From Diadophis punctatus similis (lineage: Eukaryota; Chordata; Lepidosauria; Squamata; Dipsadidae), in contig JALIGW010000001.1 of the NCBI GenBank assembly GCA_023053685.1, positions 51,767,359-51,831,358 of the forward strand: a stretch of DNA of 64,000 nucleotides. The letters run 5' to 3'. A program made the translations under genes and the position numbers. The notes beneath the pieces were generated by a model that was not told the DNA's origin, ran no database searches, and was given only the letters and a program-made list of their open reading frames with translations. Shown here piece by piece: positions 56,510-64,000 of this stretch (position 1 is the first letter of the stretch; the number at the start of each line of letters is the position of its first letter).

Positions 56510-56900
56510 CCGCTTGCGCAAGTCTGGCCAAATTGTCTGTCAGCTTCTCGGGCCCAGCAGCTGGTGTTCAGAGGCTATTTGAGGCATTGACCGCTTGCGC
56601 AAGTCTGGCCAAGGTTACAATCAGCTGTTTATCGGCAGCATCAAAAATGGTCCGGATGGCTTGCGCGAATCCGGCCGATCTGCAAGCGAGTTAAATGTGG
56701 CGTGGGTGGCTTACGCGAACCCAGCCAAGGCCGAAACAGCTGTTTATAGGCAGCATCAAAAACGGTCCGGATGGCTTGCGCGAATCCGGCCTGGCTGCGA
56801 GCGAGGTCTTCGGCACTTCCGATCCCTTTATCTTTGAGAGTCAGCTGGGGATCGGAAGGCTCGTTAGTGGCTCGGACCGCTTGCGCTGGACCGGCCAGAT
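56510..56900. repeat. GCTTGCGC-motif repeats near the 5' end of DIRS copy 1
   Basis: Six copies of a roughly 20-bp motif of the form cgcttgcgcaagtctggcc / ggcttgcgcgaatccggcc occur at about 56510, 56591, 56656, 56705, 56770 and 56878. Two larger units starting cagctgtttatcggcagcat repeat with a 115-bp period (56622 and 56737). CpG-rich. Overlapping short open frames on both strands are artefacts. Confidence 0.88.
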
Positions 56901-57400
56901 GCCAAGGCACCCAAAAATTTAATCTGGCAGCATGCTCTGCCCCTCGGCCCCTCGGCTCTCCCAGGCAGGCTAGCAGCTGTGAAAACCAACGTTAGAGGCC
57001 TTCACCTGTCAGGTTGACCCTTGGCGTCTGGCAAGGAGACAGAAAAAGAAAAATACAAGCCTCGCTCCACGCCCAGATGTGCGGTGAGGTCACCGCTGCC
57101 CCTGTGGTGATAAGGGGGCCCTTTCCCACTCCCTCCACAGCCGGAAATTAATGTATGGAGAAAAAGAAAAAACAAAAATCTTGCTGGGCCTTCGGCTGGA
57201 GGGGCGAGCAGCAGTCAGACTTGCGGCCAACTGCTTCACCCAGGTATAGCCATATAGAAAAGGGGGGCCTGAGGAGCTCGAAAGGGAAAGGATAAAAAAA
57301 AAAAATAATAATAATAATAATTCTGAATAGAACCAAAAACTTACAATTATTAATGGAAGATAGATGATGAAAAAGGCACTTAGTCAATGGCTGTGACTGA

Positions 57401-57511
57401 GTCAAAAGAGGGGGAATCTAGGCCTAGAGCCACCTTTTATACTTTTCCAGACTCAGTCATGATTGGCTAGAAGGCTGTGCCAATACCCAATCTTGGCGGC
57501 TAGCTCCACCC
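57401..57511 (-). repeat. DIRS copy 1, inverted terminal repeat (5' side of element)
   Basis: Inverse of 51249-51359. On the minus strand it starts after the tip attctccatagt (57523-57512) and reads gggtggagctagccgccaag through tataaaaggtggctctaggc. Confidence 0.95.
57433..57441 (-). promoter_or_regulatory. TATA-like box of DIRS copy 1, sense direction
   Basis: tataaaagg on the minus strand inside the 5' terminal repeat, correctly oriented to start the genomic transcript within the repeat. Confidence 0.5.
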
Positions 57512-57560
57512 ACTATGGAGAATTATCTGTAGCTGTAGCCCTCTATCTTTGGAATAACTT

Positions 57561-58660
57561 ACCGTATTTTTCGGAGTATAAGACGCACTGGAATATAAGA
57601 CGCACCTTAGTTTTGGGGGAGGAAAACAAAGAAAAAAATGTTTTCTATGCAAAGCCCATTAAAAGTCATCTACTTACAGTGGGCAGAAGTAAAACAAGCC
57701 CAAAAGTGATAAGCAAAAGGAATTTCAGCAGGTATATCCTGCTTATCATCTGGTCATCCCACATAAAAGTCATTCAAACAAGCAAAAGATTTATTTAGGA
57801 TATCTTTTTCAATAAATTATGCCCAGAGATAACAAGTATGACAGGGATCTTGACAGACAAGGAAAGGAGAACTTTCCTATGGTACTTTTTTTTCACTAAA
57901 AGGAACTTCATTCTGATTAAAACTGCCATAAACATGTTGCTATTTAGATATTTAGTTGTCTAGATCTTAAAATTATCAGACACTGCAGTGGCTGCTAAAA
58001 GAAAATACTGTAAGTAGATTTGCAAATGTTGGAGAGAAGAGTTATAAACATCCATACTATGTTTTCTTCTTTAAAAAAAAGGGAAATACTTCTGAGGAAT
58101 ATTTCTGCTTCTTTCCAGTACACTAAAGCAGATATAGGAATAATAATAATCAATAAATAAGATTGAGAAGTAGTACTCTGCTATTTAAAAGAAGATACAA
58201 AAGCACTGGGCCTCTTCAGATCAAGCATTTATTTTAAAAAGTTTCTTCATTTTGTTGTCTAGAACAACAATAAAGCAGTCTTTAAAAATAAGTCTAATAA
58301 TTTAAACATTCTACAGACATTTATAGTTATTCACTTACCCCTTTGCCTCCAGTTCAGCAGAAAATAGAAATCTGCCTGTCTCTCCCACCTATCTGCCTCT
58401 TTGCAGCCTAGTTTCAGTTTCACTTTAGCTAGCACGTGGCCATGCAGCCTCTCTCAGCTGTGTGTCGGGAGGCTGATAATGACCAGTTTATGCTAATCGG
58501 GCTCTGGCTGTTTGCTACAAAGGTAAATTGATGGGAAGCAGAGGCCAAAGGGTGGGGGTGGCTGGGTGAGTGGGGCTACATTCGATGTATAAGACGCACC
58601 CAAGTTTTCACCCTCTTTTTGGGGGTAAAAAGGTGCATCTTATACTCCGAAAAATACCGT
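57561..58660. mobile_element. 1.1-kb non-autonomous DNA transposon with long terminal inverted repeats
   Basis: The left end accgtatttttcggagtata followed by agacgcac is mirrored at the right end (gtgcatcttatactccgaaa then aataccgt). Subterminal motifs ataagacgcacc and gttttgggggag/cacccaagttttcaccctc are also shared in inverse. The interior is ordinary AT-rich DNA without a transposase. This tip sequence is widespread in vertebrates, but the superfamily is uncertain because no clear target duplication is visible. Confidence 0.8.
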
Positions 58661-58791
58661 ATCTTCAATGTTTTAGAAAGCAGTTAAGAACTGGCTGTTC
58701 TTGATGGCTTTTGGGAAAGACATGCATACTTGATAAAGTGATATCTGGCAATTCATAATAATTAAATATGATTTTTACATTTTCTTTTATA

Positions 58792-59130
58792 CAGGGGCGG
58801 GTTGCTCTCTTCCCTCGCTACTGGTGCGCTGCATGCGCATAGCCACGTTTTGTGCGCACTTGCACTCGCTATGTGTGCACGCCCCCTCACACGATTTTGC
58901 TTCTGCGCATGCATAGGAAACAAAAATTGCCAAAATCTCACGAGGGGATGCACGCGTGCGCGCAATTTTGGCAATTTTTTGCTTTTGCGCATCCGCAGAA
59001 AGCAAAAAAAGCCCAATAATTCTGAAAAAAAGATGGCGACGCACACCGGAGCCATCACACACAAATTGCGTAATCTGCCGGCCGCTACCGGTGCGGCAGA
59101 GTCGACCGCACCGGTAGGAACCCACCACTG
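58792..59130 (-). mobile_element. hAT-type MITE (gggcgggttnct subfamily)
   Basis: A 339-bp element with ends caggggcgggttgct and aggaacccaccactg, flanked by the perfect 8-bp duplication cttttata at 58784-58791 and 59131-59138. On the minus strand it begins with ggttcctaccggtgcggtcg. It contains gcgcatgc-rich segments shared with 59550-59939. No coding capacity. Confidence 0.92.
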
Positions 59131-59549
59131 CTTTTATATTATCTTGTTTAGACCAATTGCATTATAGAATGCAAGCTGCTGAGAGATTTTTTAAAAATTA
59201 GAATGGCATATAAGCTTTAGTAGGTAACTAAGTAAATAAAGCTTGCCCAGTATTACTATACTGGTGGTTCTTGAGCCCATATTTACATTGCTGTGAGTTG
59301 GTTGAACTCCCAGATGTTTTGGCAGTACCAGCATAGAAAAATAAAATCCCATTAGCCAAGAAAAAGCAGAGCAAAACCTTCTACCTGGCAAAGTAAAGAA
59401 ACTGAGACTTGAGGGAGTAAAAGAAGTCCAAAATCACATTAGCTTTGTCATCTCCAAAGAATTCTAACTGGAAAAGAGTTTAATGAGGTTATAAAACTCA
59501 TTGGCCAACTAGTCATGTCAGTATCAGGAAGTTGTTATACCATTCTGTC

Positions 59550-59939
59550 CAGGGGCGGGTTACTCTCTTACCTTGCTACCGGAGCACTTCGCGCGCATCG
59601 CCATGTTTGGTACACACACGCGCTACATGCACATGCCCCCTCGCGCGATTTTGCTTTTGTGCATCCGTGGAAGCAAAATCTCACTGAAATCTTGTGAGGG
59701 GACGCGCGCATGCGTGCAATTTTGCCAAGATTTTGCTTCTGTGCATGCGTGGAAGCAAAATCTTGCCGAAATCGCGCACATGTCCCCTCGCAAGGTTTTG
59801 GCGAGATTTTGCTTTCGCGCATGTGCAGAAGCAAAAAAGCCCAAAAATTCAGCACCGGAGCGGTCACGTGCAAACAGCGCCATCTGCTGGCCGCTACCAG
59901 AACGACAGAGTGGACCGAACTGGTAGGAACCCACCACTG
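59550..59939 (-). mobile_element. hAT-type MITE, sibling of the 58.8-kb copy
   Basis: A 390-bp element with ends caggggcgggttact and aggaacccaccactg, flanked by the perfect 8-bp duplication attctgtc at 59542-59549 and 59940-59947. The interior repeats a gcaaaatct/gcgcatgcgtg module several times, more often than in its sibling. Same orientation, 420 bp away. Confidence 0.92.
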
Positions 59940-60117
59940 ATTCTGTCCCCCACATTCCTCATATACAAAAGTGAAATTGAAATATTAGGTATTCTTTTGT
60001 AAACAGTCTTTCCAATACTTAAGATCATTCTTAATAAGTTGGTTTCATTTTAACGTCTGGTAGAACATGACCATAGAATGGATTAATCTTGTTACTTTCT
60101 GAAACAGATGACTTTAT

Positions 60118-60809
60118 CAGGGTGTCAAACTGGCAGCCCATGGGCCGGATACGTCACACGTAGGCCATCCCGGCTCCACAAAGGCAAAAAACATCACGAT
60201 ACGTCACAATATGTCACATGACATGATCAAGGAGCAGAGAGGTACTGGTACCACTCTATAAAGCCTTGGTCAGACCACACCTAGAGTACTGCATCCAGTT
60301 TTGGTCACCACACTACAAAAAAGACATTGAAACCCTAGAGAAAGTGCAGAAGAGAGCAACCAGGATGATAAAGGGTCTGGAAAATAAAACATACAAAGAG
60401 CGGCTGCAGGAACTGAGCTTGGCCAGTCTGGCGAAGAGAAGGACCAGGGGTGACATGATAGCAATATTCCAATACTTGAGGGGATGCCACAGAGAGGAGG
60501 GGGTCAGGCTGTTCTCTATGGCACCAGAAAGCCAAACAAGGAATAATGGATGGAAGCTGACCAACGAGAGATTCAACCTGGAAGTGAGGAGAAACTTTCT
60601 GACGGTGAGAGCGATCAACCAGTGGAACAGCTTGCCAGCAGAGGTTGTGAGAGCCCCAACACTTGTGACCTTCAAGGGGAGACTGGACTGCCATCTGTCT
60701 TAAATGGTGTAGGAACTCCTGCTTGAGCAGGGGGTTGGACTAGATGACCTACAAGGTCCCTTCCAACTCTAATAATAAATCTAATCTAAATCTAAGTTTG
60801 ACACCCATG
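60118..60809. mobile_element. hAT-type MITE (gtcaaac family) split by CR1
   Basis: The left part 60118-60228 (cagggtgtcaaactggcagc, gggccggatacgtcacacgt) and right part 60796-60809 (agtttgacacccatg) together match the complete copy at 28281-28405. The CR1 fragment lies between them. Flanks gactttat and cattagat do not match, so the target duplication has decayed. Confidence 0.78.
60229..60795 (+). mobile_element. CR1 LINE, 5'-truncated, with intact 3' end
   Basis: The plus-strand frame 60266-60703 (145 codons, open) shows the CR1 C-terminus: VRPHLEYCIQFWSPHYKKDI, ETLEKVQKRATRMIKGLENK, LASLAKRRTRGDMIAIFQYL, EVRRNFLTVRAINQWNSLPA and VTFKGRLDCHLS. It is followed by the hallmark gggttggactagatgaccta, caaggtcccttccaactcta, and a short aatctaatctaaatcta tail. 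The open frame and clean 3' end make it the youngest-looking CR1 in the window. Confidence 0.92.
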
Positions 60810-62130
60810 CATTAGATGTTTACTTTGTTCATTTAGTACAACTTCTGATTGCAGTGGCAGAATAGCCATTCTTATGAATGAAGGCAAATATACGTGTCCC
60901 AGGATCCTACAATAGCCATTCTGTTTATCAACAGATTCATTTTCAAGGTGGTCTACAGAATGTGCAGCTTGTAGGATAGGAATTAAAAACTGGATTGCCC
61001 TACCCTAGATTTAGCATGAGAGGGAGAGGATCTGAAAATAAAACAAAAGCTGGTGGCAAGACAAATAATTGGAGCTAAACATGAATCTCCTTGGAAGGGA
61101 AACACCACAGAGGCAGGCAAAGGACTAGCTACTTTTGGCATCCTGTCACTGCAACTGCACCCTGACACATAAGCCTTTAGGGTGTGGTTAAAAAGGACAA
61201 ATCTCCACTGTGGGAAAGGGAACTTCAGCAACCCTGCTCATTTTTCTCTCGTATAAAAACTGACAGGCATGTCAAAGGTATGATGGGATAGTGAATAAAT
61301 AATCAGCCTTGACAAGCTAGACCTTATCATGCTGTTGAGCCTAAGGTGAGGCCACAGCTGGAGACAAGGGTTGGGGCAATTAAAATACCCAACAACACAA
61401 AACTTTAGAAGAATGAGTTATGAATATCGCTCATGTTTTGTCCCTCCAGGTTCGACTATTAAATCCAGTGTAATGGGTTCAATGTTATGGCTTAGTTAAA
61501 ATAAAGAGAAGGGATGGAAATAAGTGCTGGGTGTTTGTGATGTGAACTAGGACATGCTCATTGCCCTTTTAATGTAGGTATGGGCAGTTCACATTTGATT
61601 ACTTGAATGATTTCCATCCTTTTAAATCAACATCGCTGCTTGGTTCTCAAAGGTGAAGAGGCAATTATTTGTCAGCTGTCCTAATTTTGAGACAGCCATA
61701 GGTCAACTTTCATGGAAGGTTCCAGTTCAGATCTATTTGCAAAATGATATTGTAAATATCTTCTAAAAGTTTTTTTGCTTATGAAAGCATTAGTTGGGGG
61801 GGGGGGGAGAACACCAGATTCCAGAACCCTAATGGTTCCCTCAAAGGACACAGCTAATTCTTAAACAGTATCTATGCAAATTATTTCTGCTGTGTTTTTA
61901 AACATTTTGTATGATTGTATTATTTTATTATTATTATAGGTAAGTACGTTGCAAAGAGTATAATTATATATGTATATTTATTTAGGTTTATAATGTATAT
62001 GTACATGTACATATGTATAAATATATTTATTGAGTTATGAGTTTTGTCTCGTGCTTTTCAAAGTTAAGCTCAAAAGCTATGTATTGTCACTTTAAGATCC
62101 CTGGGAAATAATAGCAAAAAATGCCTAGCG
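60810..62130. other. AT-rich unique sequence, no gene seen
   Basis: Only a G-run (61796-61807) and AT-rich stretches (61910-62040, tatatgtatatttatt-like) were noted. Confidence 0.45.
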
Positions 62131-62135
62131 CTGAA

Positions 62136-62290
62136 AACGGGGCGTTGTTCCTACCTGAACGCCCCTTCTCGTAGGGCGGAGCGAGCCTCCAAGAATGGGA
62201 TGATCCAATCCATCAGCCAATCAGGACTGAGTCTGACTCTATATAAAAGCTGTCACCCCGAAGAGCACCCCCTCTTGAGACGAAGGACGG
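62136..62290 (+). repeat. DIRS copy 2, terminal repeat with hairpin tip
   Basis: The 3' terminal repeat. Its tip can form a perfect 8-bp stem, ggggcgtt (62139-62146) with aacgcccc (62158-62165), around an 11-nt loop. The inner part (gggcggagcgagcctccaag) corresponds to gggtggagctagccgccaag of copy 1. The inner limit is approximate because the partner repeat lies outside the window. Confidence 0.8.
62240..62249 (+). promoter_or_regulatory. TATA-like box in the DIRS copy 2 terminal repeat
   Basis: tatataaaag at the same relative place as tataaaagg in copy 1. Conservation between two diverged subfamilies supports a promoter role for the terminal repeats. Confidence 0.5.
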
Positions 62291-62383
62291 AGTCAGACCC
62301 ATAGTGTAACAACCTAACCAAACTTTATTAAACAGCAGGAATGCATAACTATAACTCTATGCTAGAAACCAACAGGGAGGGAC

Positions 62384-62476
62384 CTGGAGGCTCGCTCCGC
62401 CCTACGAGAAGGGGCGTTCAGGTAGGAACAACGCCCCGTTCTCCATAGTGGGCGGAGCGAGCCTCCAAGAATGGGA
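62384..62476. repeat. DIRS internal complementary region, copy 2
   Basis: 62384-62437 is the reverse complement of the element's left tip (62136-62190). 62438-62476 (gttctccatagtgggcggag onward) is the predicted inverse of the right tip, which lies outside the window; in copy 1 the matching sequence attctccatagtgg is the real right tip. Confidence 0.92.
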
Positions 62477-62514
62477 CATGCCAAAGCAGTTCAGTCCCTA
62501 GGGAGGGCACACCG

Positions 62515-63978
62515 TTATTCATGCTGGTCCTCAGCCGAGAAGGCAGACTGAAGCACCTGCCTCCCAAAATCGGCCTCAGCCGAGGCGAATTGGTCCACTT
62601 TGTAATGTCTTATAAAGGCCACCGGGGAAGACCAGGTGGCCGCCCTGCACACCTCCTCCAGAGAAGTTCTGGCCGACCACGCTGCCGTGGTGGCCGCGCT
62701 GCGTGTCGAGTGTGCGGTTAACCCTTCCGGACGTGGAAGGCCCTGCGCATAGTAAATGTCAGCAATGACCGACCTGATCCAGCTGCCAATGAGCGCTGGC
62801 GAAGCCTTGTTGCCCATGGACTTCGGATGGAAGCAAACAAACATCGCTTCCGAACGCCGAAAAGGGGTGGTGCGGACGTTGTAGATTTTAACCGCCCTCC
62901 ATACGTCAATGGTATGCCACTGGCGCTCCAAGTCCGTTGAAGGTTGGGCATAAAAGGAGGGCAAGATCAGTTCTTGTGTCCTATGGAAGAGTGTATTCAC
63001 CTTTGGAATGAAAGTCGGATCCAGACAGAGTACAACCCTATCGGGGTGGAATACACATAAGTCCTCCCGGACCGATAGGGCCGCCAGTTCCGAGATTCGG
63101 CGTGCTGACGTTATGGCCACCAAGAAGGCAACCTTGAGGATGAGGTGTCTTAGTGAGACGGTGCGTAGCGGCTCGTAGGGCTCCGTCGTCAGCGCCAGAA
63201 GGACCCGCGGGAGATCCCACGTCGGGAATCTGTGGACGACCGGAGGCGAGATGAGCGAGGCCGCCCGTAGAAATCGCCGTATCAGGGGATGGGCCGACAG
63301 TGTGTCTGTGGTGTCGCAGGAAAGCACGGTGGATAGAGCCGCCATTTGGCGACGCAGGGTGTTGGGGGCCAACCCCTTGTCCAGACCCGCTTGTAAAAAG
63401 CGTAAAACCCCCACGATGGTAAGGTCCACGGGACATAGCGAGGCGGTGGAGCACCACGCACAAAATGACCTCCATGTAGATGTGTAAATACGGTCAGTCG
63501 ATGCCCATCTGGAAGACATAAGAGTGTCCACGATGGCGTTGGGCACCCCGCGGTGAGTCAGGCCGCGCCGGTCAAGTGCCAAGCGGTCAACTTGAGCCAG
63601 TGCGGGTCCGGATGGTTCAAGGACCCCTGTGAGAGCGAAGACGCGGTCGGTGGTATCCTCCACGGTGGGCTGGCCGATAGCGACCGGAGGTCCGCGAACC
63701 ACGCTCTCCTGGGCCAGTGCGGGGCGAGGAGAATCACCTCTGCTTCCTCGGCGATGATCCGGCGGATGACCTGCGGGAGTACTGCCAGAGGAGGGAAGGC
63801 GTATAGGAGGCCCCTCGGCCAGGGGCAACGAAGGGCGTCGATGTCCTCGGCCCCTTGAGACCGGTAGCGGGAGACAAATCTCGGGAGCTTGGCGTTGCGG
63901 GGAGTGGCGAAGAGGTCGATGACTGGCTGACCAAATTGCTGCACCAGCTGTTGGAAAATGTCCTGGTGCAGACTCCAC
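62515..63978 (-). CDS. DIRS tyrosine recombinase, copy 2, intact frame
   Basis: 487 uninterrupted codons ending at 62515. Core-binding domain at about residues 143-220 (RWASTDRIYTSTWRSFCAWC, then GLAPNTLRRQMAALSTVL). Catalytic domain at about 245-475: Arg294 in TSARRISELAAL, the HxxR box His423/Arg426 in TAHSTRSAATTAAW, Trp449 and nucleophile Tyr459 in FIRHYKVD. All expected residues are present. The frame opens at 63978 with GTG, not ATG; the first in-frame ATG is codon 154 (63517-63519), inside the core-binding domain. The first roughly 140 codons overlap the RNase H frame and are Pro/Arg-rich. The real N-terminus may therefore come from a frameshift, splicing or a non-AUG start. Role: integration of the circular DNA intermediate. 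Confidence 0.93.
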   Translation of the reverse strand: MESAPGHFPTAGAAIWSASHRPLRHSPQRQAPEICLPLPVSRGRGHRRPSLPLAEGPPIRLPSSGSTPAGHPPDHRRGSRGDSPRPALAQESVVRGPPVAIGQPTVEDTTDRVFALTGVLEPSGPALAQVDRLALDRRGLTHRGVPNAIVDTLMSSRWASTDRIYTSTWRSFCAWCSTASLCPVDLTIVGVLRFLQAGLDKGLAPNTLRRQMAALSTVLSCDTTDTLSAHPLIRRFLRAASLISPPVVHRFPTWDLPRVLLALTTEPYEPLRTVSLRHLILKVAFLVAITSARRISELAALSVREDLCVFHPDRVVLCLDPTFIPKVNTLFHRTQELILPSFYAQPSTDLERQWHTIDVWRAVKIYNVRTTPFRRSEAMFVCFHPKSMGNKASPALIGSWIRSVIADIYYAQGLPRPEGLTAHSTRSAATTAAWSARTSLEEVCRAATWSSPVAFIRHYKVDQFASAEADFGRQVLQSAFSAEDQHE

Positions 63979-64000
63979 TCCGCCGAGTCCACCGCATTGC
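63558..64000 (-). CDS. DIRS RT/RNase H polyprotein, copy 2, C-terminal part (open at window edge)
   Basis: Frame ending at 63558 and open through the window edge, at least 147 codons. It starts in SAEWSLHQDIFQQL, equivalent to the segment just after RNase H in copy 1, and covers the methyltransferase-like region: GQPVIDLFATPRNAKLPRFV, DALRCPWPRGLLYAFPPLA, VILLAPHWPRRAWFADL, SASPPWRIPP. It ends LKLTAWHLTGA. No stop or frameshift, unlike copy 1. RNase H and RT themselves lie beyond the window. It overlaps the recombinase frame by about 420 bp in a different phase. Confidence 0.88.
   Translation of the reverse strand, partial: NAVDSAEWSLHQDIFQQLVQQFGQPVIDLFATPRNAKLPRFVSRYRSQGAEDIDALRCPWPRGLLYAFPPLAVLPQVIRRIIAEEAEVILLAPHWPRRAWFADLRSLSASPPWRIPPTASSLSQGSLNHPDPHWLKLTAWHLTGAA

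Larger units (their letters stand above)
51212..57523 (-). mobile_element. DIRS-type (tyrosine recombinase) retrotransposon, copy 1, complete but decayed
   Basis: A 6.3-kb element read on the minus strand: 5' inverted terminal repeat (57401-57511 plus outer tip), 5' region with tandem repeats, gag remnant, reverse transcriptase, RNase H, tyrosine recombinase, internal complementary region (51576-51667) and 3' inverted terminal repeat (51249-51359 plus outer tip). DIRS elements replicate through a circular intermediate and integrate by a tyrosine recombinase rather than an integrase, so no target duplication is expected; none is seen. All three enzymatic regions carry damage (frameshifts, a stop, a lost catalytic arginine), so this copy cannot be autonomous. 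The end positions are deduced from the internal complementary region and may be off by a few bases. Confidence 0.93.
62136..64000 (-). mobile_element. DIRS-type retrotransposon, copy 2, 3' part (continues past window)
   Basis: Minus-strand element whose 3' terminal repeat begins at about 62136 (aacggggcgttgttcctacc). It has an internal complementary region at 62384-62476, an intact tyrosine recombinase and the downstream part of the RT/RNase H frame, open to the window edge. Layout and orientation match copy 1. The sequences have diverged: about 60% protein identity by eye in the recombinase, different terminal-repeat sequence, and much higher GC (CpG-rich). This makes it a separate subfamily, and no frame damage is seen in the 1.9 kb present. 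Confidence 0.93.

Noticed and set aside
51212..57523. LTR retrotransposon or ERV with integrase
   Set aside because: Terminal repeats are inverted, there is no target duplication, and a tyrosine recombinase replaces integrase, so DIRS fits and LTR classes do not.
58762..59955. Cys/His/Arg-rich frames on both strands (up to 121 codons)
   Set aside because: They fall inside the two MITEs and come from GC-rich gcgcatgc modules; not zinc-finger genes.

Overview
The window is non-coding vertebrate DNA packed with transposable elements. No exon of a host protein-coding gene could be supported on either strand. The repeat mix points to a squamate reptile, most likely a snake. It includes tRNA-derived SINEs of the Sauria type, Bov-B/RTE, CR1 and L2-type LINEs, a LINE with an (AATAG)n tail, GATA arrays, very many hAT-type MITEs and two DIRS retrotransposons. 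The species cannot be named from sequence alone.

From 1 to about 51 kb the background is AT-rich unique sequence broken by insertions. At least fourteen short hAT-type elements were found, and thirteen of them still carry target-site duplications of 8 bp. Two are long foldback palindromes (608-926 and 45716-45983), and one is inserted in another copy of its own family (26784-27067 inside 26662-27259). The 5'-truncated LINEs are CR1 (20404, 41430, 60229), a CR1/L3-like family (16145, 38991), L2-like (33309, 34270, 48670) and Bov-B (2780, 49215). There is one solo retroviral-type LTR with a 5-bp duplication (10561-10958). tRNA-type SINEs lie at 8339, 14134, 33076, 35107, 40530, 44455 and 49745. 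Microsatellites are frequent.

The last 13 kb holds the most interesting material: two DIRS-type (tyrosine-recombinase) retrotransposons in the same orientation, both reading on the minus strand. Copy 1 (51212-57523) is complete end to end. It has 111-bp inverted terminal repeats, an internal complementary region that reproduces the joined outer ends, gag remnants, reverse transcriptase, RNase H and tyrosine recombinase. It is dead: RT and RNase H are split by frameshifts, the recombinase has an in-frame stop, and its HxxR arginine has become cysteine. Its 5' half also contains a roughly 30-bp minisatellite of AAAATGGC (YY1-like) sites and a second repeat array.

Copy 2 (62136 to the window edge) belongs to a different subfamily. 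It has an uninterrupted recombinase frame with all expected catalytic residues and may come from a recently active element; the rest lies beyond the window. Between the copies are a 1.1-kb inverted-repeat transposon, two related hAT MITEs, and a hAT MITE split by a CR1 insertion.
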